Shown: piece by piece, positions 1 to 12,300 of the stretch | How positions within the stretch are numbered: the first letter of the stretch is position 1 | How the letters are laid out: every line of letters begins with the position of its first letter | Assembly: GCF_035582795.1 (NCBI RefSeq) | Contig: NC_134365.1 | Span: 36,188,135 to 36,252,134 of the forward strand | Source of the DNA: Mycteria americana | Lineage: Eukaryota > Chordata > Aves > Ciconiiformes > Ciconiidae | Length of the DNA stretch: 64,000 nucleotides | Reading direction: 5' to 3' | Program-made: the position numbers and the translations under genes | The notes under the pieces: generated by a model | What the model was told of the DNA's origin: nothing | What the model saw: only the letters and a program-made list of their open reading frames with translations | Databases searched by the model: none

Positions 1-2598
1 TTTCTGCTTCTCCCAGCACTTCAAAGAATTGCAGTCACCGAAGATGTGAACTTCTTGATTGATAAGATGTAGTTCACCTTGCATAAGCCTTCACTTTACA
101 GCTGAATCAAAGGGACACAAAACTGGAATTCCTGGAATAAGATTAATCAAGTCACTGACTCAATGAATTAGTTCAAGATACATGTATTTGCCCTGCTCAG
201 TAGGCAGACCCTCACTCAGTGAAATTTGCCGTGATACCTGCAAGAACAGTCCTTCCCAAATGTTCAAGAAGGTAACAGAGCCATAACAATTTACATCATA
301 TGAGGATCTAGTATAAGCATATTTTTTGAGTCAGTTGACAAACAATGAACAATTTTTAATGAAATAGGTATTTCCTTCCATTATTCATTCCAAACATTGG
401 TTTAACTCACAGCAACATTTGGTCTTCCATGCTGCTTTTGTTTGTTTGCTTGCTTGGGTTTGTTTGGTTTTTTTTGTTGTTTTCAGAAGATTAAGATTAT
501 TTGTCACATTGCAAAATTATTTGCTGGGACAATCTCTTTCTTTTTGTTAGGCCCCGTAGTCATTATTTAAATAATAATGTATTTAACTTTTAGAATCAAA
601 TTTCTGATTAAATTTTGTGATTGTAAATGCATCAAGGAAGAGGAGGAAAAAAATGAATGTGCAATATTGACCAAAGAATTTTGAACAAACTAGAGTCTTT
701 CAGAAATACAATAATACAATATAACAATCTGTAAGACTGTAGCAAAATACAATTCTGTACTATCCAATATGCTACTGTTATGTTGATGATTTCTCTTTTA
801 AGTTTTAAGAAAAGAAAAAGAAATTGTAGAGTATTGTGAATTTCTTTGGGATTGGACATCTACATTTCATATACCTTTAAGAACCTCCTTCAAAAAAACT
901 TAATTTCAGGAATTCATGATTTTTTCCCAAAAAATTCAGTCATATTTAACTCTCTAAGTAAAAAAGTTAATGGGACTGCTGATTTCTTCAATCATTTGGA
1001 AAAGTGACATCAAATATATAAATTGTAAGCTTCAGGTCCTCAAAAAATGACACATTCAGTATGTAGTAAAAAATCTGATAGCTTCATTGGAAATGCCCAG
1101 CTGGAAAGAACATGATGAATTAAAACTCTATTTGTATTCAGGAAACAGGTAGTTTTGATCAACTGGATTTTTTCAAAGTATATAACCCCTGAGTTAGTAT
1201 ATTTAGTATTTAAGTTAATGAAATGAGACAGAATGACATGGAGAAATTGTTTCAAATCTGAATTTTTAATTCAAAATGGGTGTTTTCCAAAATTCCGTTT
1301 TGCATGAATGATTTAGTATTTTGGTTTTGGACCCAAAGCTGGGGAAAAACTAAAATGTCATTGCCTAGCTGAGACTGAAACAATTCCCTTGATGGTCTTG
1401 CCTGTTGTTTGGAATAAATTAATTAGTTAATCTTTTCATTTGTAAATTTCCCAGTCATGTTCACTATTGTGATATATGAGTTCCATTTTCAGACTGATAA
1501 GAAATCCTTGCACTGGTAGCATCATTGCAATAGGCAGAACTCATCCATCAGATGTCCTTTAACAGAAGTTTAAAAAGCATTCTCTTTGAAATCGGTATGC
1601 AGGTATTCATTTACAAATAAACAAAATTTCTTAGAAGAAGCTTATGCATAGTGCTTCCATTGTTTATTTCTATTTACGATGGCAGAATTGCATAAAAATT
1701 GAGGCCATCTTCATTCTGAAATGGCCGTTGTTAAGCATTAACTTTAATGATAATGCCATAGTTTTATAGTTTCGCCTAAAGGTCCACTGTGACCTGTGAT
1801 AAGTCTCCTACTGACTTCCCTGTGCTAGGAACAGCAAGGAAAAAAATTAGCATATTCAATGGATATAAAAATAAAACATTTTATAATATTAATTAATATT
1901 CTTCAATTTTTTTTAAGTTATGAACTTGTAATCACATAGAAATATTGATCCTACATGACTGTGAGCTATAATCTGATAATACTGAAATACTTGAGGCAAA
2001 AGGACTCAAAAATGCAAGGAAGAACATGTAGAATATACTGTTGTATGAGATAAATGAGTCTATGGATGCTCAGTGTCTTGTACATTAACCACTTCACTGT
2101 TTTAAGGATATATGAGGATATGAAGGAAAAAAGCAAACTCATAAACAATGCATTACAATAGACCTTCTGTGAGTTTATGATGACAGGGATTACTAGTAAA
2201 ACACCAGTTTTGCAAACTGAGTATTGCAAGAAGTCTGAAACTGAAAAACAGATGAAGGCATCTGTAGCTTATGCAAGAAATAACCAGACTCCTGTGCAAT
2301 GTGCTGAGCAGTGTGTGAAATCACTTCCCTATGATTTATGAGGGAGGCAAATTAGGCATGCAAAATACACAGGAGAATAATATTTTCAAAATGAACTTTT
2401 AAATATAAAAAAAACCACAAACTGAGAATTTTAATAATGGTGCAGTGTTAGTCAGTAAATAGTTCATTAATTGTGTAAAAAATGTTCTGACTTTATTTCT
2501 GTACCTTGTTTACATAGGGAGCCAGTGCAACAACACTCAAGAGAGATTATAACTTGTTTTTTGTCATTCTGAGGGAAGTTTACATTTTCTTGCTGTAG
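1..2598. other. Unique AT-rich noncoding DNA
   Basis: No gene, RNA gene or recognisable transposon is visible. The open frames here are short, low-complexity and without domain character. The only compositional feature is a T/G-rich patch at about 437-485 made of TTTG/TTGG-like units. Confidence 0.6.
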
Positions 2599-2712
2599 GT
2601 CCATGAAAGCAGGAGCCGAACCAACATCTCAGAAGGAGCCAAGACTGTACTGGCCAAGACCAACTGCTAGGTCAAGACTTTGTTGCCGCTCACTGTTTCT
2701 GTCGGGAAAAAG
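2599..2712 (+). other. Candidate exon (splice-bounded open block)
   Basis: A pyrimidine-rich acceptor (ttttcttgctgtag) ends at 2598 and an AAG|GTAAAG donor begins at 2713. The 114 bp between are open in one frame, which includes an ATG at 2603, and the frame meets a stop codon only in the donor itself. The predicted peptide is basic and matches no family I recognise. The block lies in a locally more GC/purine-rich stretch (2.6-3.1 kb) that also contains a CGG|GTGAGT donor-like site near 2921. It could equally be a noncoding-RNA exon or chance. Confidence 0.15.
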
Positions 2713-3399
2713 GTAAAGAGCAGAAGAGGGTATGAATGTGGGGAAAGAAATGGCATTTGGACAAATAATTTAGCTGGGAGTAGATCAAAGGTGGAAATAG
2801 GTGGATGCTGTAGGCAGGAGGGAGGAGTAGGGAGCTGCAGCCTGGAGAGCTGAGCCAGTGCCTGGAGGTGCAGGGAGTTGAGCTCAAGGTCCCTCCCTGT
2901 GTGGTTATCAAAGGGCACGGGTGAGTGCTGGCAGGTAGCAGCAGTTATGGAGGGAGGAGAACATTTTGCAATGCTTTATCAGACCAGAGATTTCACTGAA
3001 AACATTCAGCTTCGTTGGCAGCGTTGGCAACTCTTCTGTCCCCAAAATGCAAACCAGGATTTTTGCAGCTAGAAAGAGAATGGCAACAGTGGCTACTGCA
3101 AACAGCTTAGTGACTCGATCTAGTGACGGGGAAGCACAGAATTCCTAGAAATGTCCCAAATAATTACTCCATGACCATAATTAATTCTTGATGGTGAGAA
3201 CATGGAAAAGATAGAAAATAAGGGTTTCTTGAGAAGATTGCAGTTTGTAGGGAAGTGACTGTAATTTGATGCCAAGTGCACACAAACAACATCTATCAAC
3301 ATTACATTTAAAACAGTTCTGTGATATGCAGGTTTGTTATTCGGACAGGCAACCTGACAGCAGAGATTGATGCACCCATCTGAGAAGAATAAGAATATA
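2713..3399. other. Noncoding DNA, locally GC/purine-rich
   Basis: No supported gene. The stretch is visibly less AT-rich than its flanks up to about 3130. Several short overlapping open frames on both strands look like composition effects. Confidence 0.5.
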
Positions 3400-3520
3400 A
3401 ATCTCTGTCTTATCATAAGGAGAATGCAGGGAGCAGATAGGGATGAAGCGGTGGACATAATCTATTTAGGTTTCCAAGAGACATTTGACATTGCATTGTA
3501 GAATAGAATAATATATCTTC
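3400..3520 (+). repeat. Decayed CR1 LINE fragment (RT motif A region)
   Basis: Translation around 3449-3500 reads AVDIIYLGFQETFDIAL, which lines up with the CR1 reverse-transcriptase motif [16 protein letters not shown] seen intact in the CR1 copy at about 20395-20430 of this window. The catalytic aspartate is replaced by glycine and a stop follows at once. It is a short, very old, sense-strand fragment; its ends are approximate. Confidence 0.5.
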
Positions 3521-4804
3521 AGGTTGGCATGTAAGGCACAGCAGACTCTCTTCCTTCCAGGCTTCTCAAGCTGCAATGTAGGACACTGATTCCCAAGTGC
3601 AGAACATATTTTCTTCCCTAGTTTTCCTCTCAGCCTTTTTGTTTTTCTGCTCCTTGTATTTTCTAGAAAGCTCGTCTAGAAAATCTCCTCCTATCCATCT
3701 TCCCCTTCTTTTTCCTTCGTACTATCTTTTTTGTTTCTTTTTATTAATTTTGACTCTTTTTTCATCTTATTCATAAAATGAGAGTGCTGGTGAGGCATCC
3801 TGACCCAATGAGACTGGTGTGATGTTGCCTTAGCATCCTGAATTAGCAATTAGAGAATGGGGATGAACCACCATCGATCATGGCCTGGGAACTACAAAAA
3901 ACATTCCCAAATAAAAGGTGACTGCCTGTCTTCTCTGAGGACTTTCTTCAGTCTTATCAGTGATCAGCAATAGGGATATCATACAAGTACTGCATGAGCT
4001 ACTTAAGGGAAAATTGGATTCTAGAACTGATATTCATATCAGTTCATAAGAGATGCAGACACGATGAGGATATAGAAACATCAAGTAGTACTAATAAAGG
4101 CTCGGATAGTGGCAGCACTATTCAGGCTTCTGAATAGCTTTACTTATTCCCTTCTTTCTTCCATTTTATCTCCAGGGATTCCATTTCAGGATGCTTAAAG
4201 GCATCATTTGGTCAAAACACAGGAAAGAGGAAATGTCCCATACTGCAGTATATATTAATCCTCATACACTGCCACTTGCTGTCTTCTCTTTTGCATGAAA
4301 ATGAAACCAGCTTTGATATGTCACAGGACATCCCCTGTATCAATACACATACCCCCATTCTTTGCAATTGCACGGTAAAGCGAACCTGTCACTGAGACTG
4401 CATCAGTTCTACTATCAGCCTCCACTAGAAATTTAGGGTGCCAAGACACCTCTGTTTTACCTCAGGAAAATACGAAGCTGTCTTTGGCAGCAAGTAAGGC
4501 ATTTTGAAATGGAAAGCAAGAGGCTGTAGTAATGCAGATCAGTTAGGGTTTTGCTTTTAATAATCAGAACCAGTTTGTATATAACATGATGCAGATCACT
4601 TCAGTCCTCAGAACTCTTACACTTCTCAGAGGATATGACTTGCAGCTTCTCAGAAGAGAGTGCAATCAATTCTCCTGGAGGATTTGGAGAGATTATGTGG
4701 GGAAATTAAAACTGGTATATGTCATAGAAACTAATGATAATTTAGGCTGGGAGCCTGAAGGTTATCTGGTTAAGCCTTTCACTCAAAACGGGACTAACCT
4801 TTAC
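3521..4804. other. Unique noncoding DNA
   Basis: Nothing recognised. There is a pyrimidine-rich tract at about 3600-3760. Confidence 0.5.
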
Positions 4805-5345
4805 ATTAGAGCATGTTGCACAGGATGTTACTCAATGAAGTTTTCAATATCTCTATGGATGGAGATCCCTCAGGGCCTTTGGGCCCCAGCTCCAGGGTCT
4901 TACCACCATCACGGGAATTTGTTTTTCTTTACATCAAGTCTGAATTTCCCTTTCTGCATCTCTTTGCTTTTGTGCATTTGCTGTGAACCTCCAAGAAGAG
5001 TCTGACTCCTCCTTCTCCACAATCCTGCATTAGATAGCTGAAAATAGTCTTTCAGCCCTATCAGCCTTCTCGTCTTCAGAATGAATAAACCCATTTTTCT
5101 CAGTGTCCCTTTGGTTTTCAAGTTCTCCAGTCCCCTAAGCTGTCCCCAAAAGAGGCCCTTTGCTGGACTTAGTCCAGTTTTCAATGTCCTTCTTGCACAA
5201 GGGACTCCAAAACCAGAGACAGAATAGATGCAATGTCACAAGTGATGAACAGAAGGGAATAATCATTTCCATTGACATGCTGCCAGGCTGTGACTAATGC
5301 AGTCCAGTATATAGTTAGCCTTCATCTGCATAATGGACTGCATTA
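4805..5345 (-). repeat. Old CR1 LINE 3' region, antisense
   Basis: Read on the minus strand, this is the end of CR1 ORF2. Recognisable blocks on the plus strand are the segment near 4810 (gttgcacaggatgttac), the 'atggatggagat' block near 4857, the 'atcagccttctcgtcttcagaatgaataaaccc' block near 5060-5090, the 'ctccagtcccctaagctg' block near 5125, and 'gaagggaataatcatttccattgacatgctg' near 5250-5283, each in the order expected for the avian CR1 consensus. Many substitutions and indels mark it as old. A 139-codon plus-strand open frame at 4586-5005 overlaps it and is not a gene. Confidence 0.85.
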
Positions 5346-7502
5346 GTAACAGTATTTTAAGATTTTAAGTTTAAGATGTTTTGTAATTTCAATTTAAGAA
5401 TATCAGTATATAAAATTTGCAATGTTTAAACTGCCAGTAACTTTTAAACTGCCAATAACACTTGCACTAACTACTTAGAAAAATTTACTCTAGAAAATAC
5501 GCATCTTGAAATTGTTTTGCAAAAAATCTAACTCTTTTTTCTTTAACCTAAATGTAATTATATACCAGGACTAGCACTTGACAAGGGAAATCTTTTACCT
5601 TTTGAAATAATGTAAATGAATTCTTCTATCAAACAACCCTTTTAAGTAATGAACACAGATGTAGAATCTATCTTAAGAATTTTCTCAGTGCATTAAACCT
5701 GCCCTTTAAAAAAATGGTAATTGCTAAGTGAGATAAAATTCATATGAGTTTGCCCTTTCTACAGCTGTCTATCAAATATTTGTCAGGAATTTTAGGTAAT
5801 TAAATGATCTTTGGGTTCTTCTGACACAATATAGCAATGACGCAAGAAATAACTATCAAGGTCAGCAGGTGTGCTGCTAATTATGGCCAAAATGACCTAT
5901 TTGCACCTACACAGTAAGCCTGTTCAGCCTTCATTTGCATACTGATTTATGGAACCATAAATATATACAGATGTGTTTGTGGCTGGAATGGAATGAGAAA
6001 TAAATTAGATATAAAAGCTCTACAAAGCAAAAGGATATGTCAACAACACTGAGAAGAAAGGAAAAAAATTATATAAGGTAGAAAAGTAAGATCAAATAGA
6101 GCTAACTTTCAGAAATCAACACAATCATATAATGTAAAGACGAGGTTCAACTTTTGTCAGTACCATTGTATAGAAATTTCTTTCCGGTATGTGGATTACA
6201 TGGAAGTGAAAAATAGAAATATTGCAATAACTAAATAATGTAAAGAATAGCAACCTACAAATCATGTTGGGCTATTCAGTTTGACCAAAATCTTGGGTTT
6301 TGACTTCACTGGACATTGCACTTGACAAACTTGAATTTAGACTTTTAGGCTAAGTCTACCCTATGAGACAAAACAAGACTGAGGCACAGTTAGGGTCAGT
6401 GAAAGGTAACCACCTATGGTATTAATCGTAAGCAAGCTCCCAGGCATGGTTTTACCTCTGCTTACTAATGTTTTTCCAGACAATACTCAAGACAGTTAGG
6501 GGAAAATATGCCAGGCACTGTTCCTAAGACTGTTCCTAATAATACTCTTTCCTCCCAATATGGCCGTTAAATGAAATGCAAATGAAGTGATCAGATCACA
6601 GATGCACCTCTGCGCTGTAGCTTTATTATGAAGTTCTTCATGGCACCTTCTGCAACCAGAGTTCACTGCCCATCAGCGTTAGGACACCTCATGGACTTAG
6701 CACCACTCTCCTGGTTTTAGCCGGCTTTTTAGCTAGTGTTAGCTTTCCCTGAAGAAGAAAGCGTATACTTTTTTCCACTTGTTCTTTTTCCTCCAAACTG
6801 TTTGCCATTGGAATTCCATATATTCTACTTTATGCCCATGAGAAGGACAGGAGAAAATCTGCTTTCTAAGGTGTATGCTTTGGCTAGGCTGGGAAGAAAA
6901 AATGGTCCTAAATTCTGGACGTAACAGAATGCAGCATTGGCAACATTCATCTTAGTAAACTTAGATGTCTCAGTGTGGATTGCCACATCTGAACTGGTCA
7001 GTTCTAGTATATGAGTATTATCAACTCTAAACCACATGACTGCATTTGGTCCGATGAATCACTGTACATGCAGTTATGCCTCTTCATTGAAAATAAAGTG
7101 ATTAGTTCTACTTTACAGAGGTATAAAATGAATATAATCAAATCCCACTCCTGGTTTTACGGACTGTATAAAACAAGCTGATATTTCCTGACTGAAGCAA
7201 GCAATTGTGTATTGGCAAGAAAAGTTGTCATCTTTGGAAAGTCTGTGATTTCCTACCCTAAACCTCAGGAACTCCTTCTTTGGCCAAAACTGTAGTGGAG
7301 TCTGTCACCTAATCTGGAGTAGCTGAACAGCCATCTCTAAAGCAAATAGCAAACCAGCATTGATTGCTGTCCAGCCAGACAGGAATTTTTAAGCTTTGAG
7401 AAAATTTCTGTACATAAAAAAAACCCCCAAAACTTATCTCTTCTCCTCACTGATGAATTAATTCCTGGGTCCTGAGAAAATTAGAATGAAATGGTCTCTT
7501 AG
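5346..7502. other. Unique AT-rich noncoding DNA
   Basis: No gene or clear repeat. The segment around 5860-5990, with several ATTTGCAT-like and AATTA motifs, is the sort of sequence that can be a conserved noncoding element, but this cannot be judged from one genome. Confidence 0.5.
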
Positions 7503-7742
7503 TCACAAAGTGGAAGAGCACTCAGCAGAATAGTGGAAAGAAAAGACTTGAACTCTATGCCTATTGCTATTGCCAACTTCATGTGCAGCCTTGAGTAAGT
7601 CACTTATCCTCCTTACATTTTCAGTTATCCAGCTGATAAATGAGTAAATCCTAATGCATTGAGTGCTGGGAAAAATAGTTATTAGCTTTTGAAAAGCACT
7701 TTCAAAGGGTCTGGTGCAGTATAAATGACAGATACTTATTTT
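7503..7742 (+). repeat. MIR-type (CORE-SINE) relic, near full length
   Basis: The 5' part (gtggaagagcactcagcag) resembles the tRNA-derived head. The core near 7590-7650 (cttgagtaagtcacttatcc ... tcagttatcca) matches the MIR core 'cttgggcaagtcacttaacc ... cagtttcctcatctg'. The 3' part near 7688-7735 (ttgaaaagcactttcaaagg ... gcagtataaatg) matches the amniote MIR tail 'tttgtaaagcgctttgagat ... ggcgctatataag'. The order of all three parts is right, which supports an almost complete, very old SINE copy. It carries no function of its own. Confidence 0.75.
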
Positions 7743-9124
7743 AGACAAGAAAGCAACAGATATGACCATTTTGTTTCAAGGATTTTATCAAAGGAAAACA
7801 GAATTGTTGTCAGTGTAAGTTATTTCCTAACATAGCAGCAACAGAGAGGTGAATACCTCTCTATTGTAGGTGAATACAGTAGATGTAAGGCAGCTACTTT
7901 TAAGCTGACACATTAAGAAGCTGAACTGGTTATATGAGATAGCTGAGGGAGTGTGCTGACATTTATGTTGTGCCTCAGTTTTATGCTATCATTATTCCAC
8001 ATGCCATGGAACATACACTGAGATGCCCTAGTATGTGACAGTGCATATAAATTCTGACCAAAAGCTTTATGGAAAAAAGGAAGAGATGTATTCTTAATGT
8101 TAATATACTAGTATGAAATTCCCTGTGGTCTGATGAAAGATATGTCCACACTGAATACATCTCAGCACAGATCACATGGACTGAAAGAGGATTTTGGAAT
8201 TTTTTCTAATGCTTTCACCGTGAAAGGATCGATTTCTTCCAAGCCTGACATAACAGACCTTAGCCTTATTAGAAGCTGCTAATTAAAATGGTCTGCACTT
8301 CTGAATACCACTTTTAGAAAAATGTCATGAAAAAAGAGATCCATTCCTGGTGTATATGTTTTCAATAAAAAGGTATGAGTAGAGCAATAGAGTTATGTGA
8401 CAGAGGATGGAAATCACTTTTGATTGTTTTTTACAAAATTTCAAGCTTTTCAGCATTCCTCTTCTCTCTCCAACACTGTGGTGGAGAATTTGGTTTGGAT
8501 CTGGAAGAGAGGGCTGATAATTAGTACAGAACATAATACTGACATGGTTCCCCTCCCTTGTCTCATTGCTTTACCAGCAGTAGCAAGGGCACAATGTTAA
8601 TGGTTATATAGCTGGCTGGAAACCGTATTTTCACATTTCAAACAAATCTTATATTCTGAAGGGGAAATCCAGCATTTAAGTGTTGTTTTCTTTCTGAATT
8701 AGCACAAAAGCCTGATTTCTGTAATTATCAGTGAAAAGAGCACTTCCCTCAGTCCCCCAAAAGAATGAACTTGGACCTCTTAGAACCCTGCATGCTGACA
8801 ACAACAAAGCTTTCTAATGTTAAATATCACATAAATGAAATATTATTCTATTTATATAATATGATAAGAAAATAATTTAAATATTAACTGGAATTCAGAA
8901 TGGCCTGAATGTAAGCAAAGACTATATAATAAAATATGTTTTAACATTATCATTATAGGAAAATCAAGGTAATCAGGTAGGTTTTTTTTTCCCCAGGATA
9001 AATATTATCCAACTACCACATTTCCACAGGTTATTCCAAGTGGGATGAAACTGCATTTTCCAATGGGAAATCATTGTGTCATTTTTTCCTTTTTTAATTT
9101 GAATCAGCTTTTTTTGTTTAACAG
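7743..9124. other. Unique AT-rich noncoding DNA
   Basis: No supported feature. The short direct repeat of 'ggtgaatac' near 7850-7876 is the only visible structure. Confidence 0.5.
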
Positions 9125-9209
9125 CCTCTGAGCAAGTCATCATCATGGCAGACCAAGACAACTTGTCCAGATGGCTCCTCACTCTACCAGTCAGGCTTCT
9201 GAGGAAGCA
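9125..9209 (+). other. Candidate coding exon (splice-bounded open block)
   Basis: A strong acceptor (cagctttttttgtttaacag) ends at 9124, and a near-ideal donor GTGAGTAT begins at 9210. The 85 bp between are open in exactly one frame throughout (the other two contain stops). That frame has an ATG at 9145 (atcATGg), giving a peptide that begins MADQDNLSRWLLTLPVRLLR. The block could be a first coding exon, an internal exon or chance; I recognise no family. Confidence 0.25.
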
Positions 9210-9324
9210 GTGAGTATCTGCAGGGGTGTAAGAAGCTGGATCAAAACAAGCTATTGTTTTATCTCAATTGAAAAAAAAAAATTATAAAAAGACACATTCT
9301 GGTATGTGTTAACTTTTTTTTTTT

Positions 9325-9352
9325 AATAAAACAATGTTAATAAAACAATGTT
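9325..9352. repeat. Perfect 14-bp tandem duplication
   Basis: The unit aataaaacaatgtt occurs twice back to back, directly after a T-rich run. Confidence 0.95.
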
Positions 9353-12300
9353 TACCAAAACTTCTTGTTAGAATTGCTCTGCCACCTTCCCCATGAAAGT
9401 TCAACAACTAAATATCAGCTAGTGTTGCTATTAATGCTTGAGAGTACTAAATACTGGTGATTTATGAAGAGCATAAGGCTTTGCTTATTTTCTAGGTTTG
9501 ATCAAGCTGTGAAGTGTTCTGAGTTTTTAGCAACCATTCCAGGCTTAGTCCTGGAGGCTTAGTCCTTTCTTAACACACTAGAACAGCAACATAACAGCAA
9601 AAGCAACCATTTTTTTCCCCAAATGTCTCATGTATTAAAGGCAACTGGCCACATCTATCTCTAGATACTGTTAACTGTTCAATTCTGAATTAATCTGGAA
9701 ACACCAAAATGATACTTGTGCTTGATTCAGATACAGTGAGTTTCTAAACATAAGCATCTAGTGTCATCTGAGATGTAAGCTATCAGAGATGTTCACATAT
9801 AGGTGGCAGTTATGACACAGGACCTACAGGAGACCCAAGTCCCTGTGAAACAGCAGCAAATGCTAGGCAGGATACCGTGCCTATGATACTAGGTGTCTTT
9901 ATTGACAGCTGAATGAAGCCCAGAAGCTGGGGTTTATCTCCATATTAAATTGGTTGATCTGTGGCATCTACGTGTACATTTGTCTGAGCTTCATATGGCT
10001 CTCCCTAGGCAATGGAAACCTAGTCAATAGGTGGCTACAGGTTTCCAGTGGCTCCTGGACAGGAGTGATGACCCATAAGGAAATGCCTAGGTTAAGGTCA
10101 GTTGCCTGTTTAGAGTTATTTTCTAAGAATATTTAGCCTGGCCTCCAACTAGCTCTACAGAGTAGGAGTGCCTTGTAAGTCCTATCATAGGTCCTGGTAT
10201 ACATGAAACTACTCCCACAAGATGTTTTGGACAGCCCAAGATGTCAAAAATGGTGTTGAACATCTGTGAAACCTAATCCTCTGTACAGCTTGGTCAGCAG
10301 AACAGCTCTCTAGATTCCAGTGACTTTATTAACTAGATTTCCAGTGAGGTCTACAATGAAGGTTAAACACGGATGCAGACGCTCAGCCACGGATGGAAAC
10401 CCACACATCAGGAAACATAGTCTTTTCCCAAGCAACTTACCACGTAAGCAACAAAGACAGCCAAAGATTGGTTGAATTATGAGAAAACCTGAGGAAAAAA
10501 AAAATAGTATTCTTTTGCCAAAAAATGACTTTGGTGAATATGACATGATAGAAAAGTAGCTTCAAAATCCTATATAAATTGCCTTGTGTTCATATGGAGA
10601 CTAGTCAGGCTTTTTGGCTCAGATTGATTTAGAAATATTTTATTTATATATAAAAGTATAATGCCTAAATGAAAATGCTACTAGTAAGGCTATCTGTGCA
10701 ACTATAATTCATGTCTCTGTATGTTTGCACTAGAGCCAGTCTTTAAATTCACCATCAGTTTTTTTTTTTTTTTAAAGGACCTCTGCTTTGTATAACACAC
10801 AGGATGGATAAACACCTAAATTGCTGTAATTTGTGTTACCTTCCCAACTTGAACCCTACCTTGTACTTCCTATCTTTTGAATGCATAATCTAGAATTTGT
10901 AGCTCTTTTTCTGTACAATTTCCCACAGATATCGAAAAGAAAACTGAGCAAGAAAAACTCCTTTATATAAAAACACACTGTCAGTTCTAGTTCCTTGGCA
11001 GTGTTAGGAACCTTTGGCTAAACCTGTGTTAGTGAACAAATTAAGGCCGGGCACTGGCACCCATACTGTTTAATTTTTAATGTGTTCTCCACTGTTTTTG
11101 CCCTGGGGCAATTAGTAGCTTCCTTGACAATGCCCAGGCTCAACTAGGGAAAAAGCACATGCAGTTAGGGAAAAAGCACAAAAGTGTTCCACTAAGCAAT
11201 TTTAACACAACCACTCTGGTCTTGGAGAAGGACTGCGAAAAAGTTTAAGCATGTGATGTGAGCCATACCATTTGAGTGGATCTCCAAATGGTCCCTGTTT
11301 TGTTTTATAGTGCCACTAACTAATCATAGACTGTTACTGGTAAGGAGTAGTAAGAAGTTCTTGCACCCTTTTGTCTCCTAAACCTTAATTCTCTTATTTT
11401 ATCCCTTCAGGGCTCTTTCAGCTAATACAGTTCATGAAACTGAGAAAACTAAATACAAAATTCAGTGGACAGTTAGTGAACCAAAATTACATCTTTTTAT
11501 ACTCCATTCAGGAAAGAACCAAATATTTTGTAGCCTGTGGTTCTCATCCATAGTCATGCATAATTCTCATATTAAAAAAAGGACAGGAACACATCTTAAG
11601 GCTTTAAAATAAATTCTATTCACTGGCATGATTAGCATCTAACTGTAAGGCTTTGTAAAACTAAACATCTGTATTAAATTTTCTTCATGAGCAATGAACA
11701 GGAGAAAACGTATAAGGCATATTCTGGGTAATAAATGTTAAAATAGCTTTGGTCCTTAATCTCACACCTTTAATTAAATAAAATAAAATGAAGAAAATTC
11801 CATTAAGGCTGTACTTTTATTATTGTCACATATTTTATAGAGGTCCCTTGTCCTTTCCTGTGCTTCAATCTTTAAACAGTCGTAACAACAGCTGTTCCCA
11901 GCTACAGAAGGTGCCTGCAGTGTTTAAAACCAAGCATATGTTTCTAATTGTATTGTCTCACCTGAGTCCAGTTCCCTCACAACTTGAGTTGTCATGAAGG
12001 TTGGGGTTTATGTGCACATGTACTGCTAAAATAGCCTATGAATCCTCTGTTGGATATACTCCAGCATAGTCATAAAGTCTCTGGAGCTTGAGGATTCAGC
12101 CTCCCTATTTAGTATCTGAGAAATGCTCTGAGAGATGAGAAAGAAATTTACCTCCTTCCTTCTGTCTAGCCTAGTCCGTGCCAAATCACTTATAATCTGG
12201 GCAAGAACCACTTTTACCACCCGGTTCTTTGCTATTATAAAATACAATGGTTGAAGATTATCCATGACAACAGATTCCCACACATTTTTGCATCTGACTA

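Noticed and set aside
4586..5005. 139-codon plus-strand frame
   Set aside because: Its second half is the antisense of an old CR1 3' region and its first half has no protein-like character.
12026..12283. 85-codon minus-strand frame with fairly protein-like composition
   Set aside because: No recognisable domain, splice context or retrocopy hallmarks such as a poly(A) tail.
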